Shown: positions 9,037 through 17,638 of the stretch, one piece after another | How positions within the stretch are numbered: position 1 is the stretch's first letter | How the letters are laid out: every line of letters starts with the position of its first letter | Assembly (NCBI GenBank): GCA_942491735.1 | Contig: CALOCN010000014.1 | Span: forward strand, 62,001 to 126,000 | From: CALOCN01 sp942491735 | GTDB lineage: Bacteria > Eisenbacteria > RBG-16-71-46 > JABDJR01 | DNA length: 64,000 bases | Direction: 5' to 3' | Notes under the pieces: model-generated | Database searches by the model: none | Told to the model about the DNA's origin: nothing | What the model saw: the letters and a program-made list of their open reading frames with translations, nothing else | Made by a program: the position numbers and the translations under genes

Positions 9037-9813
9037 ATGAAACAACGTGTCTACGAGATCCTCTCCAGCGCAGGCCCTGGGGACCACGCAAGCCGGTTCG
9101 TTGATTTCCTGATCATGGGTCTGATCATCTTCAATGTGGGTGCGGTCATCGTCGAAACGGTGGACGAGATCCACACCGGACGGGAGGCCCTGTTCAACCT
9201 GTTCGAACTGGTCTCGGTGGCCATCTTCACGATGGAGTACGTCCTGCGTCTGTGGAGCTGCACGGTGGATCCAAGGTATGCGAGTCCCGTCATGGGCCGG
9301 ATCCGCTATGCGACCCGGCCGCTCATGATCATTGATTTTCTGGCCATCATTCCGTTCTATCTGCCCTTCTTCTTTGCTGTCGATCTACGCATCCTGAGAG
9401 TGCTCCGCCTGCTACGGATCTTTCGCCTGCTCAAGCTGGGGCGGTATTCCAGGGCACTGCAGACCTTGGGGGATGTCCTTACCGGGAAGAAGGAGGAGCT
9501 GCTCATCTCGCTGTTCGTCGTGATGATGCTCCTGGTCCTAGCCAGCTCCTGCATGTACTACGCCGAGAAGGACGCTCAGCCCGAAGTTTTCTCCTCCATC
9601 CCCGCCGCCATGTGGTGGGGGATCGCCACGCTGAGCACGGTGGGCTACGGGGATGTGGTGCCGGTAACCGCGGCGGGAAAGATCATCGGCGCCGTGGTGG
9701 CCATGCTGGGGATCGGAATGTTCGCCCTTCCGGCCGGGATCCTGGGTGGCGCGTTCGTGGAGGAAATGGGTGCGCGTCGACGTGGAGAACCGGGGCCGGA
9801 CGATTCCGCCTAG
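9037..9813 (+). CDS. Voltage-gated potassium channel, six-TM Kv-like
   Basis: A 258-residue ion channel subunit, expected as a homotetramer in the cytoplasmic membrane. Helices S1-S3 fall at about residues 20-41, 52-73 and 95-113. S4 has the voltage-sensor pattern with Arg at 118, 121, 124, 127 and 130. The pore loop carries the K+ selectivity filter TVGYGD (201-206), followed by S6 (about 213-240) and a short cytoplasmic tail. The length is that of compact bacterial Kv channels such as KvAP. I chose the ATG at 9037; upstream in-frame codons back to 8914 would add 41 non-hydrophobic residues and run into the divergent promoter. No ligand-binding domain is attached, so gating should be by voltage. 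Confidence 0.9.
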   Translation: MKQRVYEILSSAGPGDHASRFVDFLIMGLIIFNVGAVIVETVDEIHTGREALFNLFELVSVAIFTMEYVLRLWSCTVDPRYASPVMGRIRYATRPLMIIDFLAIIPFYLPFFFAVDLRILRVLRLLRIFRLLKLGRYSRALQTLGDVLTGKKEELLISLFVVMMLLVLASSCMYYAEKDAQPEVFSSIPAAMWWGIATLSTVGYGDVVPVTAAGKIIGAVVAMLGIGMFALPAGILGGAFVEEMGARRRGEPGPDDSA

Positions 9814-9854
9814 GTGATGCGGTCCCCCGGGCGGTACCCACAACCCCCCTCTGG

Positions 9855-9860
9855 TAGAAT
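9855..9860 (+). promoter_or_regulatory. -10-like TAGAAT upstream of 9906 gene
   Basis: TAGAAT lies 45 nt before the ATG at 9906, in the short gap after the channel gene. No good -35 hexamer is seen 16-18 nt upstream. Confidence 0.35.
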
Positions 9861-9905
9861 CCCTCTCCACCCAACCGCCCCTCGCATCACCATCCAGAGG
9901 CCACC

Positions 9906-10742
9906 ATGATCCCCACCATTTTCCGCGTCTCCCTCGCCCTGCTGCTCCTTCTCCCCGCCGTGGCCACGGCCGGCGTCACCTTTACCCTGGTTCCCCCGGA
10001 GAAGGGCGACGTGCGGACCATCACCGAATACACCAACCTGGAGCTGGCCATCTCGGTCATGCGGGGTAGCAGTGTGGCGCAGGAGCTGACCCAGACCCGG
10101 GACTCGGACGAGCTGCGCAAGGAGGAGATTCTCGAGGTCGCGGACGGCAAGGTGACCCGCCTGAGCATCACCTATACGCAGCAGCGGGAAACCATGACCA
10201 TGGACGGCTCGGGCAGCAGCAACCCGTCCCCGGTCGAGGGCAAGACCTACCTTGCCGATCTCACGGGCGAGGAGCCGGTGATCACGAACAAGAGCGGGGA
10301 CGAGGTGACCGACGGGGAACTCCGGCTGGTGCTACAGGACGCCAACGAGGCCAATGACGCGGCCCTCCGGGAGTACCTGGCCGCCACGACCTTCGAGGAA
10401 GGCAAGTCGCAGAACATCCCCGAAGACGTGCTGGAAGAGACCTTCAGCGACGAGCAGCTCAAGGCCAAACGTTGCAGCATCACCCTGGAGTCCGTGGAAG
10501 AGAAGAAGGGTATGGAGGTGGCCCAGTTCGTCCTGTCCCTGCAGGTGGTGGGCGCGGCGGAAGGGGTCGAGATCAAGTCGAAGTGGGAAGGCACCCTCTC
10601 CGTGGAGGTGGCGACAACCCGGCTTCAGAGGATCGTCTTCAAGGGCCCCATCGCCTTCTCTCGCCGCGACAACGGGATGGACATCAAGGCCGAGGGCAAC
10701 CTCACCGCCCGGGTCAGCGCCAAGTATTCCAAGAAGCGCTGA
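9906..10742 (+). CDS. Secreted protein of unknown function
   Basis: A 278-residue protein with a classical signal peptide (residues 1-22, hydrophobic LALLLLLPAVATA and cleavage near AVATAG). The mature chain is rich in beta-strand and charged residues with alternating hydrophobic patterns, for example near RLSITYTQQ and LQRIVFKGPIAF, suggesting a periplasmic beta-rich fold. It contains no cysteine pair or catalytic motif that I can name; Cys is almost absent. A single-gene unit is likely: it is preceded by a -10-like TAGAAT and followed by 188 nt before the next start. I do not recognise the family with confidence. Confidence 0.7.
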   Translation: MIPTIFRVSLALLLLLPAVATAGVTFTLVPPEKGDVRTITEYTNLELAISVMRGSSVAQELTQTRDSDELRKEEILEVADGKVTRLSITYTQQRETMTMDGSGSSNPSPVEGKTYLADLTGEEPVITNKSGDEVTDGELRLVLQDANEANDAALREYLAATTFEEGKSQNIPEDVLEETFSDEQLKAKRCSITLESVEEKKGMEVAQFVLSLQVVGAAEGVEIKSKWEGTLSVEVATTRLQRIVFKGPIAFSRRDNGMDIKAEGNLTARVSAKYSKKR

Positions 10743-10930
10743 GCCGGGGACCCGACCCACTACCGCCTGCCTGGGAAAGGGTTAAGGGACAACCCGGGTC
10801 GGGTTTGCCGCACTCAAGAGAGCCACTTGGATTGTTGAATCGAATGGCATATGAGTGCCATACTGGATTCTCTCTACCTGCGACTGGCTGCATCCGGCTG
10901 TTACAACGCGCTTTGACTGGAGGATCCCCC

Positions 10931-13900
10931 ATGCCCTCACGTGTCCTATCGCTGCTCGTGCTTCTTCCCCTAGTGGCGGGGCTGGTCGTATCGACCGCGC
11001 TCGCACAACCCACCGAGTTCCGCAAGGATCCCATCTCGGCAGGCGCCGAGGCCATTGACCTTGCTCGCCGCGTGACCGAGATGCCGGTTGCCGACGGTCC
11101 CGGAATCTCCCCGGTCGCCGGTTTCACGGCCGGTGCCAACTTCCTGGGTTACGACTTCGATGACAACGCCACCGAAACCGGTGGCTTTCTCTTTATCCCG
11201 CCGGATCCCTGCGGCGCGGCCGGGCTGGACCGGGTGATCGCGGTCACCAACGTGGGCATCGAGTGCCGCACCAAGGCCGGCGCCCTGATCTGGCGGGACG
11301 CGCTGCGGGACTTCGTGATTCCCGCCGGCGCGGTGGGGGCCGGGACCCTCGGCTCCTTCACCTTCGATCCCAAGATCGTCTACGACCACTACGAGGACCG
11401 CTTCGTGGTGGTCACCCTGGAGCGGAACTTCATCGCCAGCGGCGATCCCTCCAACGAGTCCCGGATCATCGTGGCCGTTTCCAAGACCAGTGCACCGGCG
11501 ACCGCAACCGCCGCCGACTGGTGGTACTACAGCATCGACTCCAAGATCAGCATCGGCGGCAACGATCACTGGGCCGACTACCCCGGGTTCGAGGTCGACG
11601 AGGAAGTCGTTTACATCACCAACAACATGTTCCCCTTCCCCGGTGGGGCCGGCTCGGGCGGCGTGCGGCTCTGGATCATCCACAAGGGTGCCGGGGGCGG
11701 CGGTTTCTACGACGGTGGCGCCACCACGTGGACCATCCACGATCCTCCCACCGCATCCGGTGGGTTCGCTCTCACCATGATGCCGGCGCTGGTGTTTGGC
11801 GCGGGCGGAGCGGGCTCCGGGATCGGGACCTATCTCTGCAGCTATAGCAGCTTGACCTTTGGTGGCGTCGGCGGCCTGGAAGCCGCGCAGATCATCCGGG
11901 TCGACAATCCGACCGGGGCGGTCAGCTTTTCCAGCCAGTTCGTCACGCTTGGCGACCTCGAGGACGTGGGTGGGGTCTTCGGGTTTCCCGCATTGCCGGA
12001 CGCACCGCAGTCCGGAACGGCAATCGACATCGAGGTCAACGACTCGCGCGCCTTGGACGCGGTGTGGCGTGACAACAACCTCTGGTTCACCACCACCATC
12101 AATCCCAATGCGGCCCAGAGCCCAGCCAACGTTGGCCAGGCCACCGCGCACTGGTTCCGGCTGGACACCACCACCCCGGCCACCATCACCGTGGCGGACC
12201 AGGGCAACATCGGGGGTGAGGACATCGCCACCGACACGTGGACGTTCTTCCCCTCCGTTGCCGTGAACGGGAGCGGTGACGCCAAGTTCGGATTCTCGGC
12301 CAGTGCCGCTACCATTTTCCCCGGCGCTTACTTTGCCGGTCGTGAAGCGGGCGATCCGGCCGGGACGGTCCAGCCGGCAGGTGTGATCCAGGCTGGTTTG
12401 GACTACTACATCCGCACCTTTGGCACCCCCGGTGTGGACCGGAATCGCTGGGGCGATTACAGCGGCGCCTCGGTGGACCCCAGCGACGACGAGACGTTCT
12501 GGCTCAACAACCAGTACGCGATGGCCCGCGGAACGCTCCTGGGCGGCGAGGACGGACGTTGGGGCACGGCGTGGATCGAGTGCACGCCGGATCCCGCCGT
12601 CGTGCTGGATTGGGGTGACGCTCCGGATGGCCCCTATCCCACGCTGGCCGGTTCGGGCGGTGCCAACCACGTGATCGTCCCCGGCATCTTCATGGGCCCG
12701 ACCATTGACGGCGAGCCGGACGGCCAGCCCACGGTCCCCGCAGACGGGGACGACCTGGCCGGCATCGACGACGAGGACGGCGTCTTCTTCGTCACGCCCA
12801 TCTTCCCGGGTGGCCTGGCCCAGATCGACGTGATCTGTTCCACCACCGGGTTCCTGGATGCCTGGATCGACTTCAACGGCGACGGCATCTGGGGTCCTGC
12901 GGACCTCATCTACTCGGGCCCGGCCGCTCCGGGGGTCAACAACCTGGTGTTCGCCGTACCCCCCTCGGCGTTGGTGGGACTGCAGACCTACGCTCGCGTT
13001 CGCTTCAACCAGAGCTTCGGCGCGGGGCTGCCTCCGGGTGGGCCGGCTCCTGACGGCGAGGTCGAGGACTATCTTGTCTTCATCGACGCGCCCGACGTGG
13101 ACTACGGCGATGCGCCGGATCCCACCTATCCCACGCTCCTCGCCAACAACGGGGCGCGTCACAACATCGACCCCACCATCACCATCGGAGGGGCCATCGA
13201 CAGCGAGCCCGATGGTCAGCCCAACGCCAGCGCCTCGGGTGACGATGCGGCCGGCATCGACGACGAGGACGGCGTCTTCTTCGTCACGCCGCTCGTGCCC
13301 GGTCTGGGTTCGCGGGTCGACGTCATCGTTTCGGTGGACGGCTGGCTCGACATGTGGATCGACTTCGACGGCAGCGGTGCCTGGGATCCGGGCGAGCAGA
13401 TCTTCAGTGGCGTGGTGTTCGCCGGCGTCAACGCGATCTTCTACCCGGTTCCGGCCGCGGCGCCGGCCGGACTGCTCACCTACTCGCGCGCCCGGTTCAA
13501 CGTCGGCGGCGCGTTGCCGGTGGACGGTCCCGCCTTCAACGGCGAGGTCGAGGACGATCGCGTGCTCATCACGGATCCCCTCGATTGGGGCGACGCGCCC
13601 GATCCCACCTATCCCACCCTGGTCGGCACCAACGGTGCGCACCACGCCGTCATTCCTGGCGTGTTCATGGGGAACCTGATTGATCCCGAGCACGACGGGC
13701 AGCCCACGCCCAGCGCGGACGGCGACGACCTGAACGGTACCCCCGACGAGGACGGCGTGACCTTTGTCACCCCGCTCACGCCGGGTACGGTGGCCAAGAT
13801 CGACGTCCTGGTTTCGGTCGATGGCTGGGTCAACGCCTGGATCGACTTCGACGGGAACGGCATCTGGGATGCGGCCGAGGAGGTCGCCAATGCTCCGGCA

Positions 13901-14365
13901 CTGGCAGGGGTGAATACCTACGACTTCATCGTGCCGACCTCGACGCCGCTGGGCATCGATACCTTCTGCCGGGTTCGCTACAACCTGGCTGGACCGCTGC
14001 CGGTGGACGGATTCGCCCCGGACGGCGAGGTCGAGGACTACCTGGTCTCGATCTCCACCTTCTCGGATGCGCCGGATATGAACCAGCCCCGGTTCGGGGT
14101 GCTCATGGGCGGGCCCAATCCGTTCCAGAGCCGGTTCAACATCCAGTTCGCAATTCCGGAAGCGGATCACGTGGAGATCAAGGTCTTCACCATGGACGGC
14201 CGACTGGCCAGGGTCCTGGTGGACGAGTTCATGCCGGCCGGATCCCACGCCACCCAGTGGGATGGTAGGGATGACCGAGGCCGCAAGATGACCAACGGTG
14301 TCTACTTCTATCGCCTGCGTGCAGGGGACCGGACGGAGACGCGGAAGGTCATGTTCATGAAGTAG
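10931..14365 (+). CDS. Large secreted protein with three GEVED repeats and FlgD-Ig-like sorting tail
   Basis: A 1144-residue exported protein. The ATG at 10931 has GGAGG 7 nt upstream and opens a signal peptide ending at ALAQ (about residue 26); an ORF extension back to 10472 is out-of-frame reading of the previous gene. Residues about 30-555 form a beta-rich region that may be a propeller-like domain. Three tandem repeats of about 162 residues follow (about 559-718, 724-880, 885-1042). Each has DWGDAPD or DYGDAPD near its start, a DxDGxG-like acidic loop (DFNGDGIW, DFDGSGAW, DFDGNGIW) that could bind Ca2+, and GEVED near its end. The C-terminus (about 1055-1144) is a FlgD-Ig-like tail ending in YFYRLRAGDRTETRKVM, thought to direct secretion or surface attachment. 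The role is unknown, perhaps adhesion. Confidence 0.85.
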   Translation: MPSRVLSLLVLLPLVAGLVVSTALAQPTEFRKDPISAGAEAIDLARRVTEMPVADGPGISPVAGFTAGANFLGYDFDDNATETGGFLFIPPDPCGAAGLDRVIAVTNVGIECRTKAGALIWRDALRDFVIPAGAVGAGTLGSFTFDPKIVYDHYEDRFVVVTLERNFIASGDPSNESRIIVAVSKTSAPATATAADWWYYSIDSKISIGGNDHWADYPGFEVDEEVVYITNNMFPFPGGAGSGGVRLWIIHKGAGGGGFYDGGATTWTIHDPPTASGGFALTMMPALVFGAGGAGSGIGTYLCSYSSLTFGGVGGLEAAQIIRVDNPTGAVSFSSQFVTLGDLEDVGGVFGFPALPDAPQSGTAIDIEVNDSRALDAVWRDNNLWFTTTINPNAAQSPANVGQATAHWFRLDTTTPATITVADQGNIGGEDIATDTWTFFPSVAVNGSGDAKFGFSASAATIFPGAYFAGREAGDPAGTVQPAGVIQAGLDYYIRTFGTPGVDRNRWGDYSGASVDPSDDETFWLNNQYAMARGTLLGGEDGRWGTAWIECTPDPAVVLDWGDAPDGPYPTLAGSGGANHVIVPGIFMGPTIDGEPDGQPTVPADGDDLAGIDDEDGVFFVTPIFPGGLAQIDVICSTTGFLDAWIDFNGDGIWGPADLIYSGPAAPGVNNLVFAVPPSALVGLQTYARVRFNQSFGAGLPPGGPAPDGEVEDYLVFIDAPDVDYGDAPDPTYPTLLANNGARHNIDPTITIGGAIDSEPDGQPNASASGDDAAGIDDEDGVFFVTPLVPGLGSRVDVIVSVDGWLDMWIDFDGSGAWDPGEQIFSGVVFAGVNAIFYPVPAAAPAGLLTYSRARFNVGGALPVDGPAFNGEVEDDRVLITDPLDWGDAPDPTYPTLVGTNGAHHAVIPGVFMGNLIDPEHDGQPTPSADGDDLNGTPDEDGVTFVTPLTPGTVAKIDVLVSVDGWVNAWIDFDGNGIWDAAEEVANAPALAGVNTYDFIVPTSTPLGIDTFCRVRYNLAGPLPVDGFAPDGEVEDYLVSISTFSDAPDMNQPRFGVLMGGPNPFQSRFNIQFAIPEADHVEIKVFTMDGRLARVLVDEFMPAGSHATQWDGRDDRGRKMTNGVYFYRLRAGDRTETRKVMFMK
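12605..14053 (+). repeat. Three tandem GEVED-type coding repeats
   Basis: Repeat units begin at about 12605, 13100 and 13583, a period of roughly 485-495 bases. The encoded copies share GDAPD, GIDDEDGVFFVTP or a close variant, WIDF(N/D)G and GEVED, but are diverged in DNA sequence. They look like old duplications rather than a recent slippage event. Confidence 0.85.
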
Positions 14366-14398
14366 GCAAGGCCTGCGACTAGTCGCTTAGCGGAAAGA

Positions 14399-14429
14399 GC
14401 CGCCCCGGATCACCCGGGGCGGCTTTTTT
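14399..14429 (+). terminator. Rho-independent terminator after the GEVED gene
   Basis: A perfect 10-bp GC stem (GCCGCCCCGG, 14399-14408, with CCGGGGCGGC, 14414-14423) has a 5-nt loop and is followed directly by TTTTTT. It lies 34 nt after the stop at 14365. Confidence 0.9.
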
Positions 14430-14500
14430 CTGCGCGTTTCCACCGCGGGACGCGCATCTCCTGGTGAACCCCCATCTGTCCATTCACCAGGAGGCATTGA

Positions 14501-15127
14501 ATGTCTGCATTGCGATACCTGCTTATGACTTGCGCCGCAACAATTTACCTGTCGCTCCCCGGGGCGGTTGCCGGTTCCCCGGTGGCTGCGCAGTGGGGAA
14601 TCGGTGAGTCCGGGAGCACTGCGGGGGCCTTCGGGGCCTCCACGCCGGCGCGTGGCCAGACCTTCACTCCGGAGTGCGGGGGGCGTCTCGAGACCATTTC
14701 GCTCTGGGTAGGTCGAAGTGCCGAGCACACCGGCGTGCTTGAGGTGGCCGTTCGCCTCACCGATTCGGGCGGACTCCCCACGGGCGATCCGTTGGCCCAA
14801 ATCGACGTGGAGTACCCGGCGCTGGGGCCGGTCGGCAACCTGTCCCGTCTGGTGGCCTTCGATTTCAGTGCGGCCGCTCTGCTGCTGGAGTCCGGGACCC
14901 AATATGCGGTGACCCTGACCCCCAGCGAGCCCGACGAAACGAATTCGCTCTTCATTACCGGCGGTTTCGGCGAGGCCGCCGGGTACGAAGGGGGGATGGC
15001 GGTCCGCACGTCCGGGGAGACCTGGTTCCCCTCGGCCACCATCGACTGGGGTTTCGAGGTCGTGGTCGAGTCCGAGACCCCGGTGCAGGTGACGAGTTGG
15101 GGCGGGCTCAAGGCGGATCACCGGTGA
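14501..15127 (+). CDS. Secreted beta-sandwich-like protein with C-terminal SWGGLK tail
   Basis: A 208-residue exported protein. The ATG at 14501 has AGGAGG 6 nt upstream. Residues 1-25 form a signal peptide (cleavage near AVAGS). The mature part alternates beta-strands and Gly-rich turns (for example VLEVAVRLTDSGGLPTGDPL, then TQYAVTLTPSEPDETN), resembling a jelly-roll or lectin-like choice-of-anchor domain. There is no enzyme motif. It ends in VQVTSWGGLKADHR, a short tail set apart from the folded domain. I have the impression that similar SWGxLK tails recur in exported proteins of FCB candidate phyla, but cannot check that here. The function is unknown. Confidence 0.7.
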   Translation: MSALRYLLMTCAATIYLSLPGAVAGSPVAAQWGIGESGSTAGAFGASTPARGQTFTPECGGRLETISLWVGRSAEHTGVLEVAVRLTDSGGLPTGDPLAQIDVEYPALGPVGNLSRLVAFDFSAAALLLESGTQYAVTLTPSEPDETNSLFITGGFGEAAGYEGGMAVRTSGETWFPSATIDWGFEVVVESETPVQVTSWGGLKADHR

Positions 15128-15161
15128 ACCTTGGGCTCGGGTGGGGCGGCCGTGGGTGGGG

Positions 15162-15167
15162 TATGAT
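15162..15167 (+). promoter_or_regulatory. -10-like TATGAT upstream of 15202 gene
   Basis: TATGAT lies 34 nt before the ATG at 15202, in the 74-nt gap after the previous stop. No clear -35 is visible in the G-rich sequence upstream. Confidence 0.35.
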
Positions 15168-15201
15168 GAACCTCCCCCCCTGATCGCGTGCGAGGAATCC
15201 A

Positions 15202-16968
15202 ATGTCCAACCGCATGGTGACGGCCTGTCTGAGCCTGCTGGTTCTGGTGGTGGCCGGCACTCCCCGGGACGGATCGGCCTACGACACCCTGCCCGCGCCG
15301 TTCACCAACGAGGCGGGCGAGCAGCTGCACGATTACCTGACCCGCGCCCAGGCCTTTGGCTTCTCCGGTGCGGCCCTGGCCATCCAGGATGGGGTGGTGA
15401 TCCTGAACGCCGGCTACGGGCTGGCCCGTCGTGCGCCGCGCCGGAGCTATCGCTACGACACGGCTTTCGATGTGGCCTCGGTGGCCAAGCAGTTTACCGC
15501 GGCGGCGGTGCTGCTTCTGGAGGAGCGGGGATTGCTCTCGGTGGGTGACCCCATCTCAGGTCACCTGGAGAACGTGCCGGCGGAGATGGCCTCTGTCACC
15601 CTGCACCAATTGCTCACGCATACCTCCGGAATGCGCCGGGACTTTGGGAATCGATCCCAGGTCGTCTCGCGTGAGGAGAGGGTGGCGGCGCTGTTGGCCA
15701 CGGAACTGCGTTCCGCACCCGGCGAAGCCCATGCCTACTCCAACGTGGGCTATGCGCTGCTGGCCGCGGTCATTGAATCGGTTTCCGGGGAGCCGTTCGC
15801 GGACTTCATGCGGGAGAACCTGTTTGAGCCGGCCGGGATGACCCGGACCGGGTTCTACGGCGAGACCCAGGTCTGGGGCGCGGAGAACAGCGCGTGCGGC
15901 TACTACGAGACCTGGGAGGAGGGCTGCCTGGTGGATCTCCCCTTCACCTGGAACGCCCTGGGCAACGGACACGTGGTCTCCACCACCGGGGATCTGGCCC
16001 GTTGGGACGCCGCGCTGTTTGCCGACGGGCTGATCCTGTCCCCGGAATCCCTGGCCAAGCTGACCACACCCCATGCCGCCGACGCCAAGGGCGATTTTGC
16101 CTACGGGTACGGTTGGTACGTGGGCAAGACCGGCCGAGGCACCCGGCTGGTGTTCCACGACGGGGACTACATGAACTACTCCACCGTGTACCGGCGGTAC
16201 GAGGACGAGGGGGTGACCCTGATCGTGACCACCAACGAGGGGTACATCAGCTCGCTGGGTCAGGCGCGGACTATCGCGCAGTCCCTGGAGCGGATCCTGT
16301 TTGGCGAAGAAGAGAGCCTGCCCCCGGTGACGGTGAAGTTGAGTACCGACGCCATGGTCCGGTTCATGGGCGAGTACGAGCTGGAGCCGGGCGGGGCGAG
16401 AGTTGCCATTCGGGAGCGCAACGGCAGTTTGGTGACCCGGCTTCGGGGGCAGGCGGCGTTTGATCTGTTCTTCTTCAATGGCCCGGTCAGCGATGCGGAC
16501 CCCCAGGCCTTCCTGATCCGCACCGAGGCGTTCCTGGAAGCCAAGCGGACCCAATCCGTGCCTCTGCTTGCTCCGGTGGTCGGTGAAGACCGGGTCCAGG
16601 AGTTCGCCTGGGCTATAGAAGGCGGATGGAGCGACTTGGAATCGCAGTTCGGCCCTCTGGAGAGTCATGTGATCTATGGTCACGGGCCCTGGCCGTTCAC
16701 CAAACGATGGACCCGAACCAACGTCGAGCTGCGGTTTGAGCAGGAGCGGGTGCTTGTCACCATCGGCTACCGGGGGGACGAGTTGTTCGACGTTTCCACT
16801 TGGGAAGAAACCCCGGATCCCTCGGTCATTCCCATCGCACCGGTGTCGGAAGAGGAGATGGCGAGTTGGAACCTGTGGTTCAAGGAAGGGGTGCGCTTGC
16901 GGCGCACGGACGAGGGGCTGGAGATCGTTGCCGGGGATACACAACGGGTAGCCACGCGGGTTCGCTAG
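15202..16968 (+). CDS. Exported serine hydrolase, beta-lactamase/penicillin-binding class C-like
   Basis: A 588-residue exported protein of the beta-lactamase-related serine hydrolase family (PF00144-like), acting in the periplasm or outside. Residues 1-26 form a signal peptide. The catalytic SxxK is S93-V-A-K96 and the second motif YSN is residues 179-181. FHDGDYMNY later takes the place of the third motif, as is usual for esterase- or peptidase-type members. The catalytic part spans about residues 35-375, and the remaining 200 residues are a beta-rich C-terminal domain of unknown role. The substrate (peptide, ester or peptidoglycan fragment) cannot be told. It is probably monocistronic and convergent with the MazEF pair. 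Confidence 0.85.
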   Translation: MSNRMVTACLSLLVLVVAGTPRDGSAYDTLPAPFTNEAGEQLHDYLTRAQAFGFSGAALAIQDGVVILNAGYGLARRAPRRSYRYDTAFDVASVAKQFTAAAVLLLEERGLLSVGDPISGHLENVPAEMASVTLHQLLTHTSGMRRDFGNRSQVVSREERVAALLATELRSAPGEAHAYSNVGYALLAAVIESVSGEPFADFMRENLFEPAGMTRTGFYGETQVWGAENSACGYYETWEEGCLVDLPFTWNALGNGHVVSTTGDLARWDAALFADGLILSPESLAKLTTPHAADAKGDFAYGYGWYVGKTGRGTRLVFHDGDYMNYSTVYRRYEDEGVTLIVTTNEGYISSLGQARTIAQSLERILFGEEESLPPVTVKLSTDAMVRFMGEYELEPGGARVAIRERNGSLVTRLRGQAAFDLFFFNGPVSDADPQAFLIRTEAFLEAKRTQSVPLLAPVVGEDRVQEFAWAIEGGWSDLESQFGPLESHVIYGHGPWPFTKRWTRTNVELRFEQERVLVTIGYRGDELFDVSTWEETPDPSVIPIAPVSEEEMASWNLWFKEGVRLRRTDEGLEIVAGDTQRVATRVR

Positions 16969-16982
16969 GGAGGGGCAGGGAC

Positions 16983-16996
16983 TTTACCCGGGTAAA
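16983..16996. repeat. Perfect 14-bp palindrome TTTACCCGGGTAAA
   Basis: An exact palindrome 15 nt after the hydrolase stop, followed by TTTT, in an AT-rich patch unusual for this DNA. It could be a regulator site or a loop-poor transcription end. Neither can be decided from sequence alone. Confidence 0.6.
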
Positions 16997-17042
16997 TTTT
17001 GAAACCCAAGTAGTTGAAGTTAGGTAGTTTACACGTGCACAG

Positions 17043-17060
17043 GGGGCGTTTTCCCGCCCC
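17043..17060. terminator. GC hairpin between convergent genes
   Basis: GGGGCG (17043-17048) and CGCCCC (17055-17060) can pair around a TTTTCC loop, immediately before the mazF-like stop at 17063. There is no U-tract on either side, so terminator function is uncertain. Confidence 0.35.
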
Positions 17061-17062
17061 GG

Positions 17063-17392
17063 CTACGGGGCGAACATCTCGCCCAGCACCGCCAGCACCC
17101 GTTCGTTCGACTTTCCCCGCAAGCGCCCAAGCTGCTTGATGACCCTCGTCGCATCGATCACCCGGATCTGATCCAGGGCCACTTGTCCACGGGTCTGCTG
17201 GAACGAGCAATCCACTCGCGTGGGATAGGCCCGTCGTACGGTGGTCATGGGCGCCACGATCAGGGTGGGGAGTACCTCGTTCATCTCATCCGGGGACACG
17301 ACCAGACAGGGGCGCGTCTTGCGCATCTCGTGTCCCACCGGGGGTTCGGTCTCCACCAGAACAACGTCGAAGCGTTTCAGTCCCACTCCCAT
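17063..17392 (-). CDS. MazF/PemK-family endoribonuclease toxin
   Basis: A 109-residue toxin of the MazF/PemK family, normally a sequence-specific mRNA interferase held inactive by its cognate antitoxin. I start it at the ATG at 17392 (MGVGLKRFDVVLVE); a GTG at 17386 is nearly as good, while the start at 17476 would add antitoxin sequence read out of frame. Family features are the early FDVVLVE strand, the MRKTRPCLVVSPDEMN segment with its Arg-Pro, PTLIVAPMTT, and GQVALDQIRVID near the dimer interface. It overlaps the antitoxin by 16 nt and is translated behind it, the usual antitoxin-first order. The length is normal and no disruption is seen. Confidence 0.88.
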   Translation of the reverse strand: MGVGLKRFDVVLVETEPPVGHEMRKTRPCLVVSPDEMNEVLPTLIVAPMTTVRRAYPTRVDCSFQQTRGQVALDQIRVIDATRVIKQLGRLRGKSNERVLAVLGEMFAP

Positions 17393-17625
17393 TCGGTGTC
17401 CTCGAACTCGGTCGGGGGGGTGAAGATCGGTGGGTCGGTCTCGCCCGGGGCGGCCTGGCGAAACGCGTCCGCCCACCCGGCTCGAGGCTGATCGGCAGGC
17501 TGGATGAGCAGGCTGTTTCCCTTGACCATGAGCAGGACCTCATCCCCCAGGCCGGTCTGCTGGAGCAGGGCCTTGGGGAGACGGATTGCCTTGGAGTTGC
17601 CGATCCGGACGATGCGAGTTCTCAT
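17377..17625 (-). CDS. MazE-type antitoxin with SpoVT/AbrB DNA-binding domain
   Basis: An 82-residue antitoxin. The N-terminus MRTRIVRIGNSKAIRLPKAL is a swapped-hairpin AbrB/MazE DNA-binding domain. The C-terminal 35 residues are acidic and Pro-rich (TEFEDTEWEWD end), typical of the toxin-wrapping tail. I chose the ATG at 17625; an upstream in-frame start at 17667 would place 14 residues across the promoter and operator. It is transcribed minus-strand, directly before the overlapping mazF-like gene. A near-perfect palindrome at 17639-17657 over the promoter suggests autorepression by the antitoxin or the complex. Confidence 0.88.
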   Translation of the reverse strand: MRTRIVRIGNSKAIRLPKALLQQTGLGDEVLLMVKGNSLLIQPADQPRAGWADAFRQAAPGETDPPIFTPPTEFEDTEWEWD

Positions 17626-17638
17626 AACGAGGTCCAAA

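Noticed and set aside
10970..14248. Antisense ORF of 1092 codons opposite the GEVED gene
   Set aside because: It is the mirror of a GC-rich coding frame: the product is Arg/Gly/His-rich with no domains, whereas the plus strand has a signal peptide, repeats and a sorting tail.
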